A stretch of 58,442 bases of DNA from contig PBKA01000025.1 in assembly GCA_002721305.1 (NCBI GenBank), forward strand, positions 1-58,442, read 5' to 3'. Positions 43,459 through 51,316 of the stretch are shown here, one piece after another (position 1 is the stretch's first letter; each line of letters opens with the position of its first letter). The notes under the pieces are model-generated. The model had not been told where the DNA came from. It worked only from the letters and a program-made list of their open reading frames with translations, and made no database searches. The DNA is from Acidimicrobiaceae bacterium. GTDB lineage: Bacteria; Actinomycetota; Acidimicrobiia; Acidimicrobiales; Poriferisodalaceae. A program made the position numbers and the translations under genes.

Positions 43459-44691
43459 ATGGCGTCAACTGTTCCTCAGTCAGTCCTGTCGGGATACAGG
43501 GTCGTAGAACTGGCATCTGAACGATGCGCCCTCGCCGGGAAATTGTTGGCTGACATGGGTGCAGAGGTGATCGTCGTCGAACCCCCCCAAGGGTGTACGA
43601 CACGATCGTGGGAACCATATGCCCGAGATGAGATAGGACTCGAAAATTCTTTGCACTGGTGGCATTACAACACTTCAAAGAAGTCCGTGGTATTGGATTT
43701 AGACACAACAGTTGGCGCTCAAAGCTTCAGGAACCTAGTCGCTAGTGCTGATGTCGTTATCGAAGCAGAGCCTCTGGGGCGACTTGAAGCCCTGGCTCTG
43801 GACTGGAATCAACTGCACGACAGCAACAATGAACTGATTTGGACGTCAATCACCCACCATGGTCGCGATGGCAGCGACCCTCCTTCCACCGATCTGACTT
43901 TGTTGGCCGAGGGGGGACCAGTTTGGTCGTGTGGTTACGACGATCACGAGATCGCCCCGGTTCGAGGCGGAGGTAACCAGGCTTTCCACACTGCTTGTCA
44001 CTATGCAGTTCCATCAATTCTCGCCGCTTTGATGTGGCGAGAGGGTTCTGGCAAAGGACAACTGATTGACGTGTCACTGTTGGGTGCGGCGAACGTGACC
44101 ACTGAATTCGCGACGCTGTATTGGTTGAATGCCGAAAGACAAGTGGAACGCCAAACGGGACGTCACGCGCTGCCCACGATCACGGAGTGGACACAAATAC
44201 AGTGTGCTGACGGAAAATGGTTCAACTCCGGTGTCCCTCCGAGGAACAAGTACGAATTTCAAGCGCTTAGAACTTGGATTGAAGAGTTGGGGCTTGTCGA
44301 CGAGTGCACGGCGTACGAGATTTTGAAGCTCGGAGACCAATTTGAGCGAATCGGGGTGCTTGAGCTCGATGCCGACCCGCTTGCCGGGGAAGTTTTTCAA
44401 GCCGGAAGAGAGGCAATTGAGTTCTTGGGCGAACAGCTGTCGGCCTATGAACTATTTGTTGGGCTGCAGCAGAGAGGTATGGCTTGCGGCATCGTTTACT
44501 CACCAGACGAAATGATTAACGATCCGCACTTTGTCGAACGAGCTTTCCCCGAAGAAATCTATTACGAGAGCCATGACATGAGTTACACGCACCCAGGTGC
44601 GCCGTACAAATTCTCTAAAACACCGTGGGCAGTTACTCGCGCCCCTCGCCTAGGCGAACATCAGGGCCTAGTAGAGCATGTAACCGACTAG
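43459..44691 (+). CDS. CaiB/BaiF family protein with Gly at the catalytic position (second of tandem pair)
   Basis: A 410-residue CaiB-fold protein. YRVVELASERCALAGKLLADMG is a divergent N-terminal region and the C-terminal TPWAVTRAPRLGEHQG is typical. At the position of the catalytic Asp/Glu it reads VSLLGAANV, so Gly replaces the acidic residue; the codons GTG-TCA-CTG-TTG-GGT-GCG are clear. It also lacks the usual glycine-rich FG..GP loop, having THHGRDGSDPPS instead. This suggests a non-catalytic partner of the preceding CaiB protein, as in two-subunit family III transferases. It overlaps the convergent gene by four bases. Confidence 0.83.
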   Translation: MASTVPQSVLSGYRVVELASERCALAGKLLADMGAEVIVVEPPQGCTTRSWEPYARDEIGLENSLHWWHYNTSKKSVVLDLDTTVGAQSFRNLVASADVVIEAEPLGRLEALALDWNQLHDSNNELIWTSITHHGRDGSDPPSTDLTLLAEGGPVWSCGYDDHEIAPVRGGGNQAFHTACHYAVPSILAALMWREGSGKGQLIDVSLLGAANVTTEFATLYWLNAERQVERQTGRHALPTITEWTQIQCADGKWFNSGVPPRNKYEFQALRTWIEELGLVDECTAYEILKLGDQFERIGVLELDADPLAGEVFQAGREAIEFLGEQLSAYELFVGLQQRGMACGIVYSPDEMINDPHFVERAFPEEIYYESHDMSYTHPGAPYKFSKTPWAVTRAPRLGEHQGLVEHVTD

Positions 44692-45449
44692 ATGTCAGCG
44701 GCTTCCGCTCTTTCGGTGGCGTGCGACCTGGCAGCTTTAGACAACTCTCTTACTTCGGCTCTCTCATCGTCGGTCAAACAGTCAAAGTCCGGAGCATGAA
44801 GACGGTCTGTCAGAGTCTCGATTTCGTCTCTCGCCGATTCCAGATCACTGACATCTGGGTATGGTTTCGGCCACCCGAAAAACTCTGCGTTCCATTCTCC
44901 GGCTGGGCCGCTAAGGATCGCCTCCAAGGGTCCCATGCCGAGGGACTGAACAGCTACAGCATGACGCCCGAAACGAAGCTCACGCATGCATTGAGCCAAT
45001 TGAAAGGTTCTCGCCGGGCCTGCTTCGCTAGGGAGTTCTTGATCGCGCCAACCCACGAAAGTCGGAGCTCCGTGAGGTGCAGCGTGATCGACTATCCGGA
45101 CGAGAAGTTCACCCAGTCGCTCGTTGCCTTCAAAGTCCGCCAACGCCTGGGTCCCGTACTCCTGACAGATTCTTGCGTACACCTTGCCGCCGTCAATCGG
45201 GTCAAAGGCGGCGCGACCTTCTTCAACCATTGATCGCATATGGTCAGGATTCCAGAAGAATGCCGCAGCCACAACGTTGTCTGCGGGGCAGTTACCTAAC
45301 ACCCCCAAGCGACCGACCGCGTAGGCGCCCTGCCCTTCTCCCATTCCGGCTTCAGCGGCCTTTTTCCGGGTGGAAGGGGCCATTAACCAGGCCATTGCCA
45401 ACATTCCCAACGAGCCCCGCATGCTTCGGGCAACCGTGATGCTATCCAT
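44688..45449 (-). CDS. SCO6745-like protein of unknown function
   Basis: A 253-residue, largely helical protein resembling the actinobacterial SCO6745-type family (an HTH-like fold of unknown role). Visible blocks are the N-terminal helical region to about 60, with GAYAVGRLGVLG and VVAAAFFWNPDHM, and the central ADFEGNERLGELLVRIVDHA. No catalytic motif is recognisable. A leaderless promoter precedes its ATG. It converges on the CaiB gene with a four-base overlap. The family call is moderate and no function is claimed. Confidence 0.62.
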   Translation of the reverse strand: MDSITVARSMRGSLGMLAMAWLMAPSTRKKAAEAGMGEGQGAYAVGRLGVLGNCPADNVVAAAFFWNPDHMRSMVEEGRAAFDPIDGGKVYARICQEYGTQALADFEGNERLGELLVRIVDHAAPHGAPTFVGWRDQELPSEAGPARTFQLAQCMRELRFGRHAVAVQSLGMGPLEAILSGPAGEWNAEFFGWPKPYPDVSDLESARDEIETLTDRLHAPDFDCLTDDERAEVRELSKAARSHATERAEAADI

Positions 45450-45456
45450 GGTCTTG

Positions 45457-45462
45457 ACGCTA
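45457..45462 (-). promoter_or_regulatory. -10 box, leaderless promoter of SCO6745-like gene
   Basis: Minus-strand TAGCGT, seven bases, then ATG at 45449. It is the same hexamer and spacing as at 47684. Confidence 0.55.
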
Positions 45463-45498
45463 CTCAGTTATCGGCTTCTGTGCATTCCGCTGATACCG

Positions 45499-46416
45499 CT
45501 ATCCCTGTATGCGAAGCAAATCGACGACGAAGATCAATGGAGTGTCAGGGCCGATAGATGACCCCGACCCTGTTTCGCCGTAAGCCAGATCGCTGGGGAT
45601 CTTCAACAGCCGGCGACCTCCCTCACGCATCCCCACGATCCCTTGATCCCAGCCTTGAATGACCATGCCAACACCAATTTGAGTGGTGAACGGACGCCCC
45701 CTATTCCACGAAGCGTCGAAGATCGTACCGTCGGTGAGCGTTCCCAGATAATGGACAGAAACTGTGTCGCCGGGTTCCACGACATCGCCGTCACCTTCCA
45801 ACAAATCCTCTACTCCAAGAACGTCACCTACTTCGGCAACGGTCGGGATTGGAGGAGGGGAGACGTTGACGATGGCGACAAGATCTACGGCGAACACAAG
45901 GGTCGCGTTCGGCGGTATGGCTGACCCCGCTCCAGCGGCTCCATACGCGAGGTTCGGAGGAACAACCAACAGCCGGCGACCTCCCTCACGCATCCCCACG
46001 ATCCCTTGATCCCAGCCAGGGATGACAGCACCCACCCCTATCGGAACAAAAAAGGTTTGACCCCGATTCCAACTAGCGTCGAATTCGATGCCGCCTTGGA
46101 GCAGGACTCCTACGTATTTGACCTCAATCAGGTCTCCGACTCCCACAGGCTCTCCAGACCCCGACACGACGTCCTCAACCACCAGGCCAGACGGCTCCGT
46201 TAAATCTGGGGAAACCGTTATTGACGGTTTTCCGTCACCACCTGACACCTCAGCCCACCTTTCGACAGACGGAAGCGATGACGAGGTGCCCGACGGGGCA
46301 CTGGTAGTCGACTCTGAGCCTTGCGGGTCATCAAGAACGAGTTCTTGCCCAGAATCACCACAACCGAACAACAAGAGCGCTAGGCCGAGTGCAGTAGAAC
46401 CGAAAATGAGGCGCAT
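45499..46416 (-). CDS. Lipoprotein with two tandem FKBP-type peptidyl-prolyl isomerase domains
   Basis: A 305-residue lipoprotein. The signal peptide ends in LLFGC (lipobox, Cys19), so it should be anchored outside the membrane. A Ser/Thr-rich linker precedes two FKBP domains (about 76-185 and 198-305). Each has the core VKYVGVLLQGG or VHYLGTLTDGT, FDASWNRG, and GWDQGIVGMREGGRRLL. FKBP enzymes isomerise X-Pro bonds and assist folding of secreted proteins. The two domains are nearly identical in the GWDQ segment, where the DNA repeats exactly for 51 bases, so the second copy arose by duplication or gene conversion. Confidence 0.9.
   Translation of the reverse strand: MRLIFGSTALGLALLLFGCGDSGQELVLDDPQGSESTTSAPSGTSSSLPSVERWAEVSGGDGKPSITVSPDLTEPSGLVVEDVVSGSGEPVGVGDLIEVKYVGVLLQGGIEFDASWNRGQTFFVPIGVGAVIPGWDQGIVGMREGGRRLLVVPPNLAYGAAGAGSAIPPNATLVFAVDLVAIVNVSPPPIPTVAEVGDVLGVEDLLEGDGDVVEPGDTVSVHYLGTLTDGTIFDASWNRGRPFTTQIGVGMVIQGWDQGIVGMREGGRRLLKIPSDLAYGETGSGSSIGPDTPLIFVVDLLRIQG
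45604..45654 (-). repeat. 51-base exact direct repeat, copy 1 (inside FKBP domain 2)
   Basis: Identical over 51 bases to 45967-46017, offset 363 bases (121 codons, in frame). It encodes the GWDQGIVGMREGGRRLL block. Confidence 0.95.
45967..46017 (-). repeat. 51-base exact direct repeat, copy 2 (inside FKBP domain 1)
   Basis: Partner of 45604-45654. Identity includes third codon positions, while sequence outside the block diverges. Confidence 0.95.
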
Positions 46417-46423
46417 AACTTGC

Positions 46424-46429
46424 AGGTTA
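46424..46429 (-). promoter_or_regulatory. -10 box, leaderless promoter of FKBP lipoprotein gene
   Basis: Minus-strand TAACCT, seven bases, then ATG at 46416. Confidence 0.5.
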
Positions 46430-46577
46430 TTGGCACAAGTCCAGCAATCATCGGAGAACCACTCAACGACCTCAGCGGGGCACCAGTGCAGCGCTTCTCA
46501 CCCAGTCTGGATGCCGACCATCCGACCTAGATCGCAGAAGTGGTGACATTGCTGGAATACCGCGGCAACATGACGGT

Positions 46578-47663
46578 GTGAATTCACGCTTGCCACCAAT
46601 TTTTGAACCCGATGCGGTTACCCCAGCATGGGTTAGGGAAGCTCTCGGTCGAGCAGTTGAATGCGTCGGCTGCGAGCTTGAATCGATTGGTACGGGGCAA
46701 GTAGGTGCGAACTATCGGGCACACCTAAATTGGGAGGACGGTGACGGGCCAGAAACGGTGGTGATCAAATTCGCGGCCAGTGATTCGCAGAGTCGATCTA
46801 CCGGAATTCAGATGGGAACATACCGCCGTGAAGCAGAGTTCTATCGTCTGCTCGCCCCCACCATCGAAGTAGCAGTTCCGTACGTCTATTTTGTTGATTT
46901 TGTTCCAGGAACAGCGGATGTCGTCATAGTTATGGAGGACCTCGAACCTCGAAAGCAAGGAGATCAACTTCAAGGATGCGATCCCGAAGAAGCGGCACTT
47001 GCTCTGTCAGAAGCAGCGAAGCTTCACGGTGCTTTTTGGGGAAACCCAGAATTGTTTGATCTTGACTGGGTGAGTAGGCGGACCCCTGAACAAGTAACGC
47101 AGACCATTGAATTAATGGAGATACTCCAACCTGCCTTTGTCGAACGCTATCGACGTGAACTGACTGAGGAAGCCATTGACGTCAGCGACCGCTTCGTTCG
47201 CAACGCCTCGCAATGGTTTTCTGGGTTGCCGAATCCGGCCACCTTGGTTCATGGCGATTTTCGATTGGATAATTTGATGTTCGCTGTGCCTGCTGCCCCG
47301 ATTTCTCCGAGGCTTGTGGTAGTCGATTGGCAAACGGTGACACATAGCCACGGCGCTCATGATGTCGCCTACTTCGTCGGGTCCGCATTTGATGCGGAAG
47401 ACAGGCGCCGATGTGAACAGCAGCTTGTCTCTGCCTACTTCGAGGAACTACTTGAAGTTGACGGAATGCCCCCGATGACATTCGACGAGTTTTGGATTCA
47501 TTACCGACGGTTTTCTTGGTCGGGTTTCATCATGGCGGTTCTAGCCTCAATGATTGTGGGTCGAACCGATCGGGGCGATGAGATGTTCGTAACGATGGCT
47601 AATCGTCACGCATCCCAAGTCGTGGATTTGGAAGCAGTGGAGTTGCTCAACAATTCGAAATAA
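46578..47663 (+). CDS. APH/ecdysteroid-kinase-like phosphotransferase
   Basis: A 361-residue kinase-fold protein. VIMEDLEPRKQGDQ is the hinge, HGDFRLDNLMF the catalytic loop, and VVDWQTVTHSHGAHDVAYFVG the metal-binding loop. It belongs to the same EcKinase-like branch as the protein at 12532. These kinases phosphorylate small alcohols. It is followed 33 bases later by a zinc-type dehydrogenase gene with its own promoter. GTG start; CAACAT upstream is a weak -10 candidate. The substrate is unknown. Confidence 0.82.
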   Translation: MNSRLPPIFEPDAVTPAWVREALGRAVECVGCELESIGTGQVGANYRAHLNWEDGDGPETVVIKFAASDSQSRSTGIQMGTYRREAEFYRLLAPTIEVAVPYVYFVDFVPGTADVVIVMEDLEPRKQGDQLQGCDPEEAALALSEAAKLHGAFWGNPELFDLDWVSRRTPEQVTQTIELMEILQPAFVERYRRELTEEAIDVSDRFVRNASQWFSGLPNPATLVHGDFRLDNLMFAVPAAPISPRLVVVDWQTVTHSHGAHDVAYFVGSAFDAEDRRRCEQQLVSAYFEELLEVDGMPPMTFDEFWIHYRRFSWSGFIMAVLASMIVGRTDRGDEMFVTMANRHASQVVDLEAVELLNNSK

Positions 47664-47683
47664 ACAGAGGATCTCAGAAGCGC

Positions 47684-47689
47684 TAGCGT
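47684..47689 (+). promoter_or_regulatory. -10 box, leaderless promoter of zinc-type dehydrogenase gene
   Basis: TAGCGT, seven bases, then ATG at 47697. Confidence 0.55.
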
Positions 47690-47696
47690 TCAACCC

Positions 47697-48797
47697 ATGG
47701 GGGAAGCAACTGCAGCTGTTTTGCACGGAGTCGAGGACCTTCGGGTCGAGACCTTTGCCATACCTGAAGTAGGGCTGGACGACGCCGTGCTTCGGGTCGA
47801 GGCATGTGGGCTATGCGGGACGGACCACGAGCTCTATACAGGACACATACCGGCTCCGTATCCGGTTATACCGGGCCACGAAACGGTTGGAACGATTGAG
47901 GCCATCGGAGAAAGCGCTGCCGCTAGGTGGAAAGTTGATGTGGGTGACCGGGTAGCGGTTGAGTGCTGGCAAGCCTGTGGTGAATGCGAACCGTGCCGAA
48001 CCGGGATCTACCGACGCTGCACGGCCCATGGCCAGACGGATTTGTACGGCATGATTCCTACTGAACGTGACCCTTCGCTATATGGCGGTTATGCGACTCA
48101 CCACTATCTGACTTCGGACTCTCTTGTGTTGCCCGTACCCGAAGAGCTAAGCCCAGTGGAAGCCACCTTGTTCAACCCTCTTGGAGCTGGAATCAAATGG
48201 GGAGTTGAGATCCCCGGCACCCAGCCGGGTGACTATGTAGCGGTCCTTGGTCCGGGAATTCGAGGATTATGTGCACTTGTCGCGACGAGAGATGCCGGCG
48301 CGGAGTTTGTAGCGGTCACCGGATACGGGCCGAATGATCATCCTCGGCTCGAGATGGCAGAAGCCCTGGGTGCTGATCTAGTCGTTGACGTAGCGGAAGA
48401 AGATCCGGCTCGAAAGTTCAGAGATTCCACCGGTGGGCGTCTGGCGGACGTCGTTGTTGATGTCACCGCTAACGCCCCAACAGCGTTTGGTCAAGCAGTC
48501 AGGCTCAGCGCCGTTGACGCCACCATTGTCATGGCAGGTGTTCGAGGACAAAAGGGTGCGCCAGATCTCCATGCTGACGCAATCATCTGGAAAGAAATCA
48601 CAGTCAGAGGAGCTTTAGGAGTCGACGCTCCCGTGTACCGCCAGGCCCTAGATCTGCTTGCCCAAAGAAAGTTCCCTTTCGATTTGTTTACCCGTCGAGA
48701 AGTCGGGTTGGGCGCCACTTCGGACCTTTTGACATCTATGGCGGGCAATGGTGACGCGCCTCCTCCGGTTCATGGAGTGATTGTCCCCGAACTCTGA
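47697..48797 (+). CDS. Zinc-dependent medium-chain alcohol dehydrogenase
   Basis: A 366-residue MDR enzyme. The catalytic zinc site uses the cysteine in ACGLCGTDHELYTG and the histidine/glutamate of IPGHETVGTI. The structural zinc lobe has the four cysteines in CGECEPCRTGIYRRC. The Rossmann nucleotide loop is GPGIRGLCAL, a variant of GxGxxG. It would oxidise an alcohol or polyol with NAD(P). It stands at its own leaderless promoter after the kinase gene. The substrate is unknown. Confidence 0.9.
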   Translation: MGEATAAVLHGVEDLRVETFAIPEVGLDDAVLRVEACGLCGTDHELYTGHIPAPYPVIPGHETVGTIEAIGESAAARWKVDVGDRVAVECWQACGECEPCRTGIYRRCTAHGQTDLYGMIPTERDPSLYGGYATHHYLTSDSLVLPVPEELSPVEATLFNPLGAGIKWGVEIPGTQPGDYVAVLGPGIRGLCALVATRDAGAEFVAVTGYGPNDHPRLEMAEALGADLVVDVAEEDPARKFRDSTGGRLADVVVDVTANAPTAFGQAVRLSAVDATIVMAGVRGQKGAPDLHADAIIWKEITVRGALGVDAPVYRQALDLLAQRKFPFDLFTRREVGLGATSDLLTSMAGNGDAPPPVHGVIVPEL

Positions 48798-48879
48798 GAC
48801 CGGATAGATGTCATGATTGTTGTCCCGGTCGCCACTGGAGCTTCAAGACTGGGCACGTAACGACACGAAAGGGTGACCT

Positions 48880-49740
48880 ATGAAATTCGGATTAATGTCA
48901 GCGAATTTGATGGGAAATGTAGAGGGCGCAGCTGCCGGTGAGTTGGCGCGCAAAGCAGAAGAAGTTGGTTTCCATTCAATTTGGGCGGTTGAGCATGCTG
49001 TAGTACCCCTCGAGTACGCGTCGACCTATCCATATGACGAAGGCGGACGCTTATTCAAAGGGGCCAGCCAGCTTGACCATTCTGACCCTCTCATTTGGTT
49101 GGCCTTCGCCGCCGCGGCGACAACAAAGATCCGCCTCGCCACAGGAATACTGATTCTCCCTCAACGTAACCCGCTCGTAGCGGCCAAAGAAATTGCGAGT
49201 CTTGATCGACTGAGCGGTGGACGTTTGGATCTTGGTATAGGGGTTGGATGGCTTCGCGAAGAGTTCGAAGCGTTGGGTGTTCCTTTCGAGGCGAGGGGAG
49301 CGCGAACCGACGAGTACCTCCGAGCATTGAAAGTCCTGTGGTCCGAAACAGAGGCGGAGTTTCATGGCGATTTCGTAGATTTCGCACCCGTTTATTGCCA
49401 ACCCAAACCAACGCAACAGCCAATACCCATCCTGGTCGGAGGTCACTCCGATCGTGCCGCCCGCAGGACTGGCGAGCTGGGCGACGTGTTTTTTCCTGCC
49501 GAACGTCCCGTGGAAACGCTCGTGTCGTTGCATGCGCTAGCCAAAGAACATGCGGAAAAATCTGGACGTGATCCGTCCAAGATCGAACTTTGGACATCTT
49601 CGAACGGTGATCGCGAACATTTAGATCAGCTTGTCGAGGCCGGAGTCACTCAAGCAATGGTTCCCGCTCGACCACCCGAGCAACTTGACGAACTTTATTC
49701 GCAACTAATTGCCGACTATGACTCGGAGGCTGCAGTATGA
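48880..49740 (+). CDS. LLM-class F420-dependent oxidoreductase
   Basis: A 286-residue luciferase-like enzyme. MKFGLMSANLMGN opens the barrel. LDRLSGGRLDLGIGVGWLREE is the signature block and PIPILVGGHSDRAARRTG the cofactor-side loop. F420 use is inferred. An AAAGGG site precedes the ATG. Its stop overlaps the carboxyltransferase start (ATGA at 49737-49740), so the two are made together. The redox step may act on the carboxylase substrate or product. Confidence 0.88.
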   Translation: MKFGLMSANLMGNVEGAAAGELARKAEEVGFHSIWAVEHAVVPLEYASTYPYDEGGRLFKGASQLDHSDPLIWLAFAAAATTKIRLATGILILPQRNPLVAAKEIASLDRLSGGRLDLGIGVGWLREEFEALGVPFEARGARTDEYLRALKVLWSETEAEFHGDFVDFAPVYCQPKPTQQPIPILVGGHSDRAARRTGELGDVFFPAERPVETLVSLHALAKEHAEKSGRDPSKIELWTSSNGDREHLDQLVEAGVTQAMVPARPPEQLDELYSQLIADYDSEAAV

Positions 49741-51290
49741 CCGATCCGGACCGCATCACCGAATTGCACGCTCGAGCCGATCGGGTCCGAACTGAGATGG
49801 GTGGCGCTGACAAAGTCGCGAAGATGTCCGATGAAGGTGATCGAACCATCCGCGAACACATCTCGGACTTCCTCGACGCCGAATCATTTAGAGAAATCGG
49901 GACCTTCAGTCGCTCCATCAGGCCAGAGGAATGGGACAAAACTCCCGGAGACGGCAAGATAGGAGGCCACGGAACCGTAAATGGGCGACCCGTCGCAGTA
50001 TTTGGTGACGACATCACCGTCTATCGCGGGTCCAGTTCAATTGTCGGTACCCGAAAGGAACACCGCCTGTACGAGCGGGCCATGGCCATGGGCATACCCA
50101 TCGTTCATTTCGGAGAGACGGGAGGCGCTCGAATACCGGACACTATGGGGGCAGAAGGCATCAGCGAACCCGGCGGTTTGTTCGAACTCGCAAAGCGCCA
50201 ACACCGAGTGCCGATGGCGACGATGGTCACCGGACAATCTTTCGGAGGTTCGTCATTTCTTTCGGCCTTATCGGACTATGTGGTCATGGTTCGCGGGTCT
50301 TGTCTCGCTGTGACTTCGCCAAAGGTTTTTGAAATCGCCACAGGAGAAGTGATCTCCTTTGAAGATGTAGGAGGGGTGGATGTTCATTCAAGAAAGACTG
50401 GTCAAATCGATCTCGGAGTGGAATCTGACGAAGAGGGATACGAGGCGATAAGGAGATGGCTGTCCTACTTGCCCAATAATGCTTGGGAGTCGGCGCCACG
50501 CTGCGAGCCGCTTGGAACATTGGACCACGATCCGGAACTAGGTGAGCTAGTTCCCGCCAAGAGGACCCGTGGATATGACATGCGCCGCGTTGTGCAACGC
50601 GTTGTTGACACTGACTCGATGCTTGAAATACAGCCACTGTATGCACGCAACGTCGTCTGCGGGTTAGCGAGGCTCAACGGCTTCTCTGTTGGCGTCATTG
50701 CCAACAACCCAATGTTTGGAGCGGGGACTCTCGACCCTCAGGCCTGCCACAAGATCATACGTCTGGCCACGGTCTGTGACTCCTACAACATCCCCATCAT
50801 CTTCTTGGCTGATGTCCCTGGATTTATGGTCGGAGAACGGGTTGAGCATGAGCTTATGTTGCATTGGGGAATGAGGATGATGCACGCCCTTCAAAACTGC
50901 TCAGCGCCCACCCTCACAGTGTGTATCCGTAAGGCCTTCGGCTTGGCTTGGCAAGCAATGAACGGCTCCCAGATGCCAGCGCTGGGGGTGTATAGCTGGC
51001 CCGGAGCGGAGATCGGTTTCATGGATCCCGAAGTTGGGGTCAACGTGGCTTTCGGTTCAAAACTTGCACGCATTGAAGATGAGAATGCTCGAGAAGCTGA
51101 ACGTCTTGAGTTAGTGCGAGAAGTCGGTGAATCAACGAATCCGTACCAGGCTGCCGGGACTATGAGAATCGATGAAATTATCGACCCCGGGGACACCCGG
51201 ACCGTCCTCGCTCACGATCTGGAGATGCTGGCGCACCGCTCGGTGCCGCCGCCCGAAGCGAGACCCTTGTCTTACTGGCCGACCTGTTAA
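49737..51290 (+). CDS. Acyl-CoA carboxylase carboxyltransferase (beta) subunit
   Basis: A 517-residue carboxyltransferase of the AccD/PccB-type family. HFGETGGARIPDTMG and MVTGQSFGGSSFLSALSDY form the N-half active site. VADVPGFMVGERVEHE is approximated here by LADVPGFMVGERVEHELM in the C-half. MNGSQMPALGVYSWPGAEIG resembles propionyl/acetyl-type subunits. Unlike the pair at 33699-37320 it has no biotin carboxylase partner beside it, so it may share that alpha subunit. It is coupled to an LLM oxidoreductase and followed 26 bases later by a zinc-type dehydrogenase. Confidence 0.9.
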   Translation: MTDPDRITELHARADRVRTEMGGADKVAKMSDEGDRTIREHISDFLDAESFREIGTFSRSIRPEEWDKTPGDGKIGGHGTVNGRPVAVFGDDITVYRGSSSIVGTRKEHRLYERAMAMGIPIVHFGETGGARIPDTMGAEGISEPGGLFELAKRQHRVPMATMVTGQSFGGSSFLSALSDYVVMVRGSCLAVTSPKVFEIATGEVISFEDVGGVDVHSRKTGQIDLGVESDEEGYEAIRRWLSYLPNNAWESAPRCEPLGTLDHDPELGELVPAKRTRGYDMRRVVQRVVDTDSMLEIQPLYARNVVCGLARLNGFSVGVIANNPMFGAGTLDPQACHKIIRLATVCDSYNIPIIFLADVPGFMVGERVEHELMLHWGMRMMHALQNCSAPTLTVCIRKAFGLAWQAMNGSQMPALGVYSWPGAEIGFMDPEVGVNVAFGSKLARIEDENAREAERLELVREVGESTNPYQAAGTMRIDEIIDPGDTRTVLAHDLEMLAHRSVPPPEARPLSYWPTC

Positions 51291-51316
51291 CGCAGCACCG
51301 ATTTCGAAGAGGAACT

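Noticed and set aside
44625-45233. 202-codon plus-strand frame at the end of the second CaiB gene
   Set aside because: It is opposite the SCO6745-like gene, which has a proper start and leaderless promoter.
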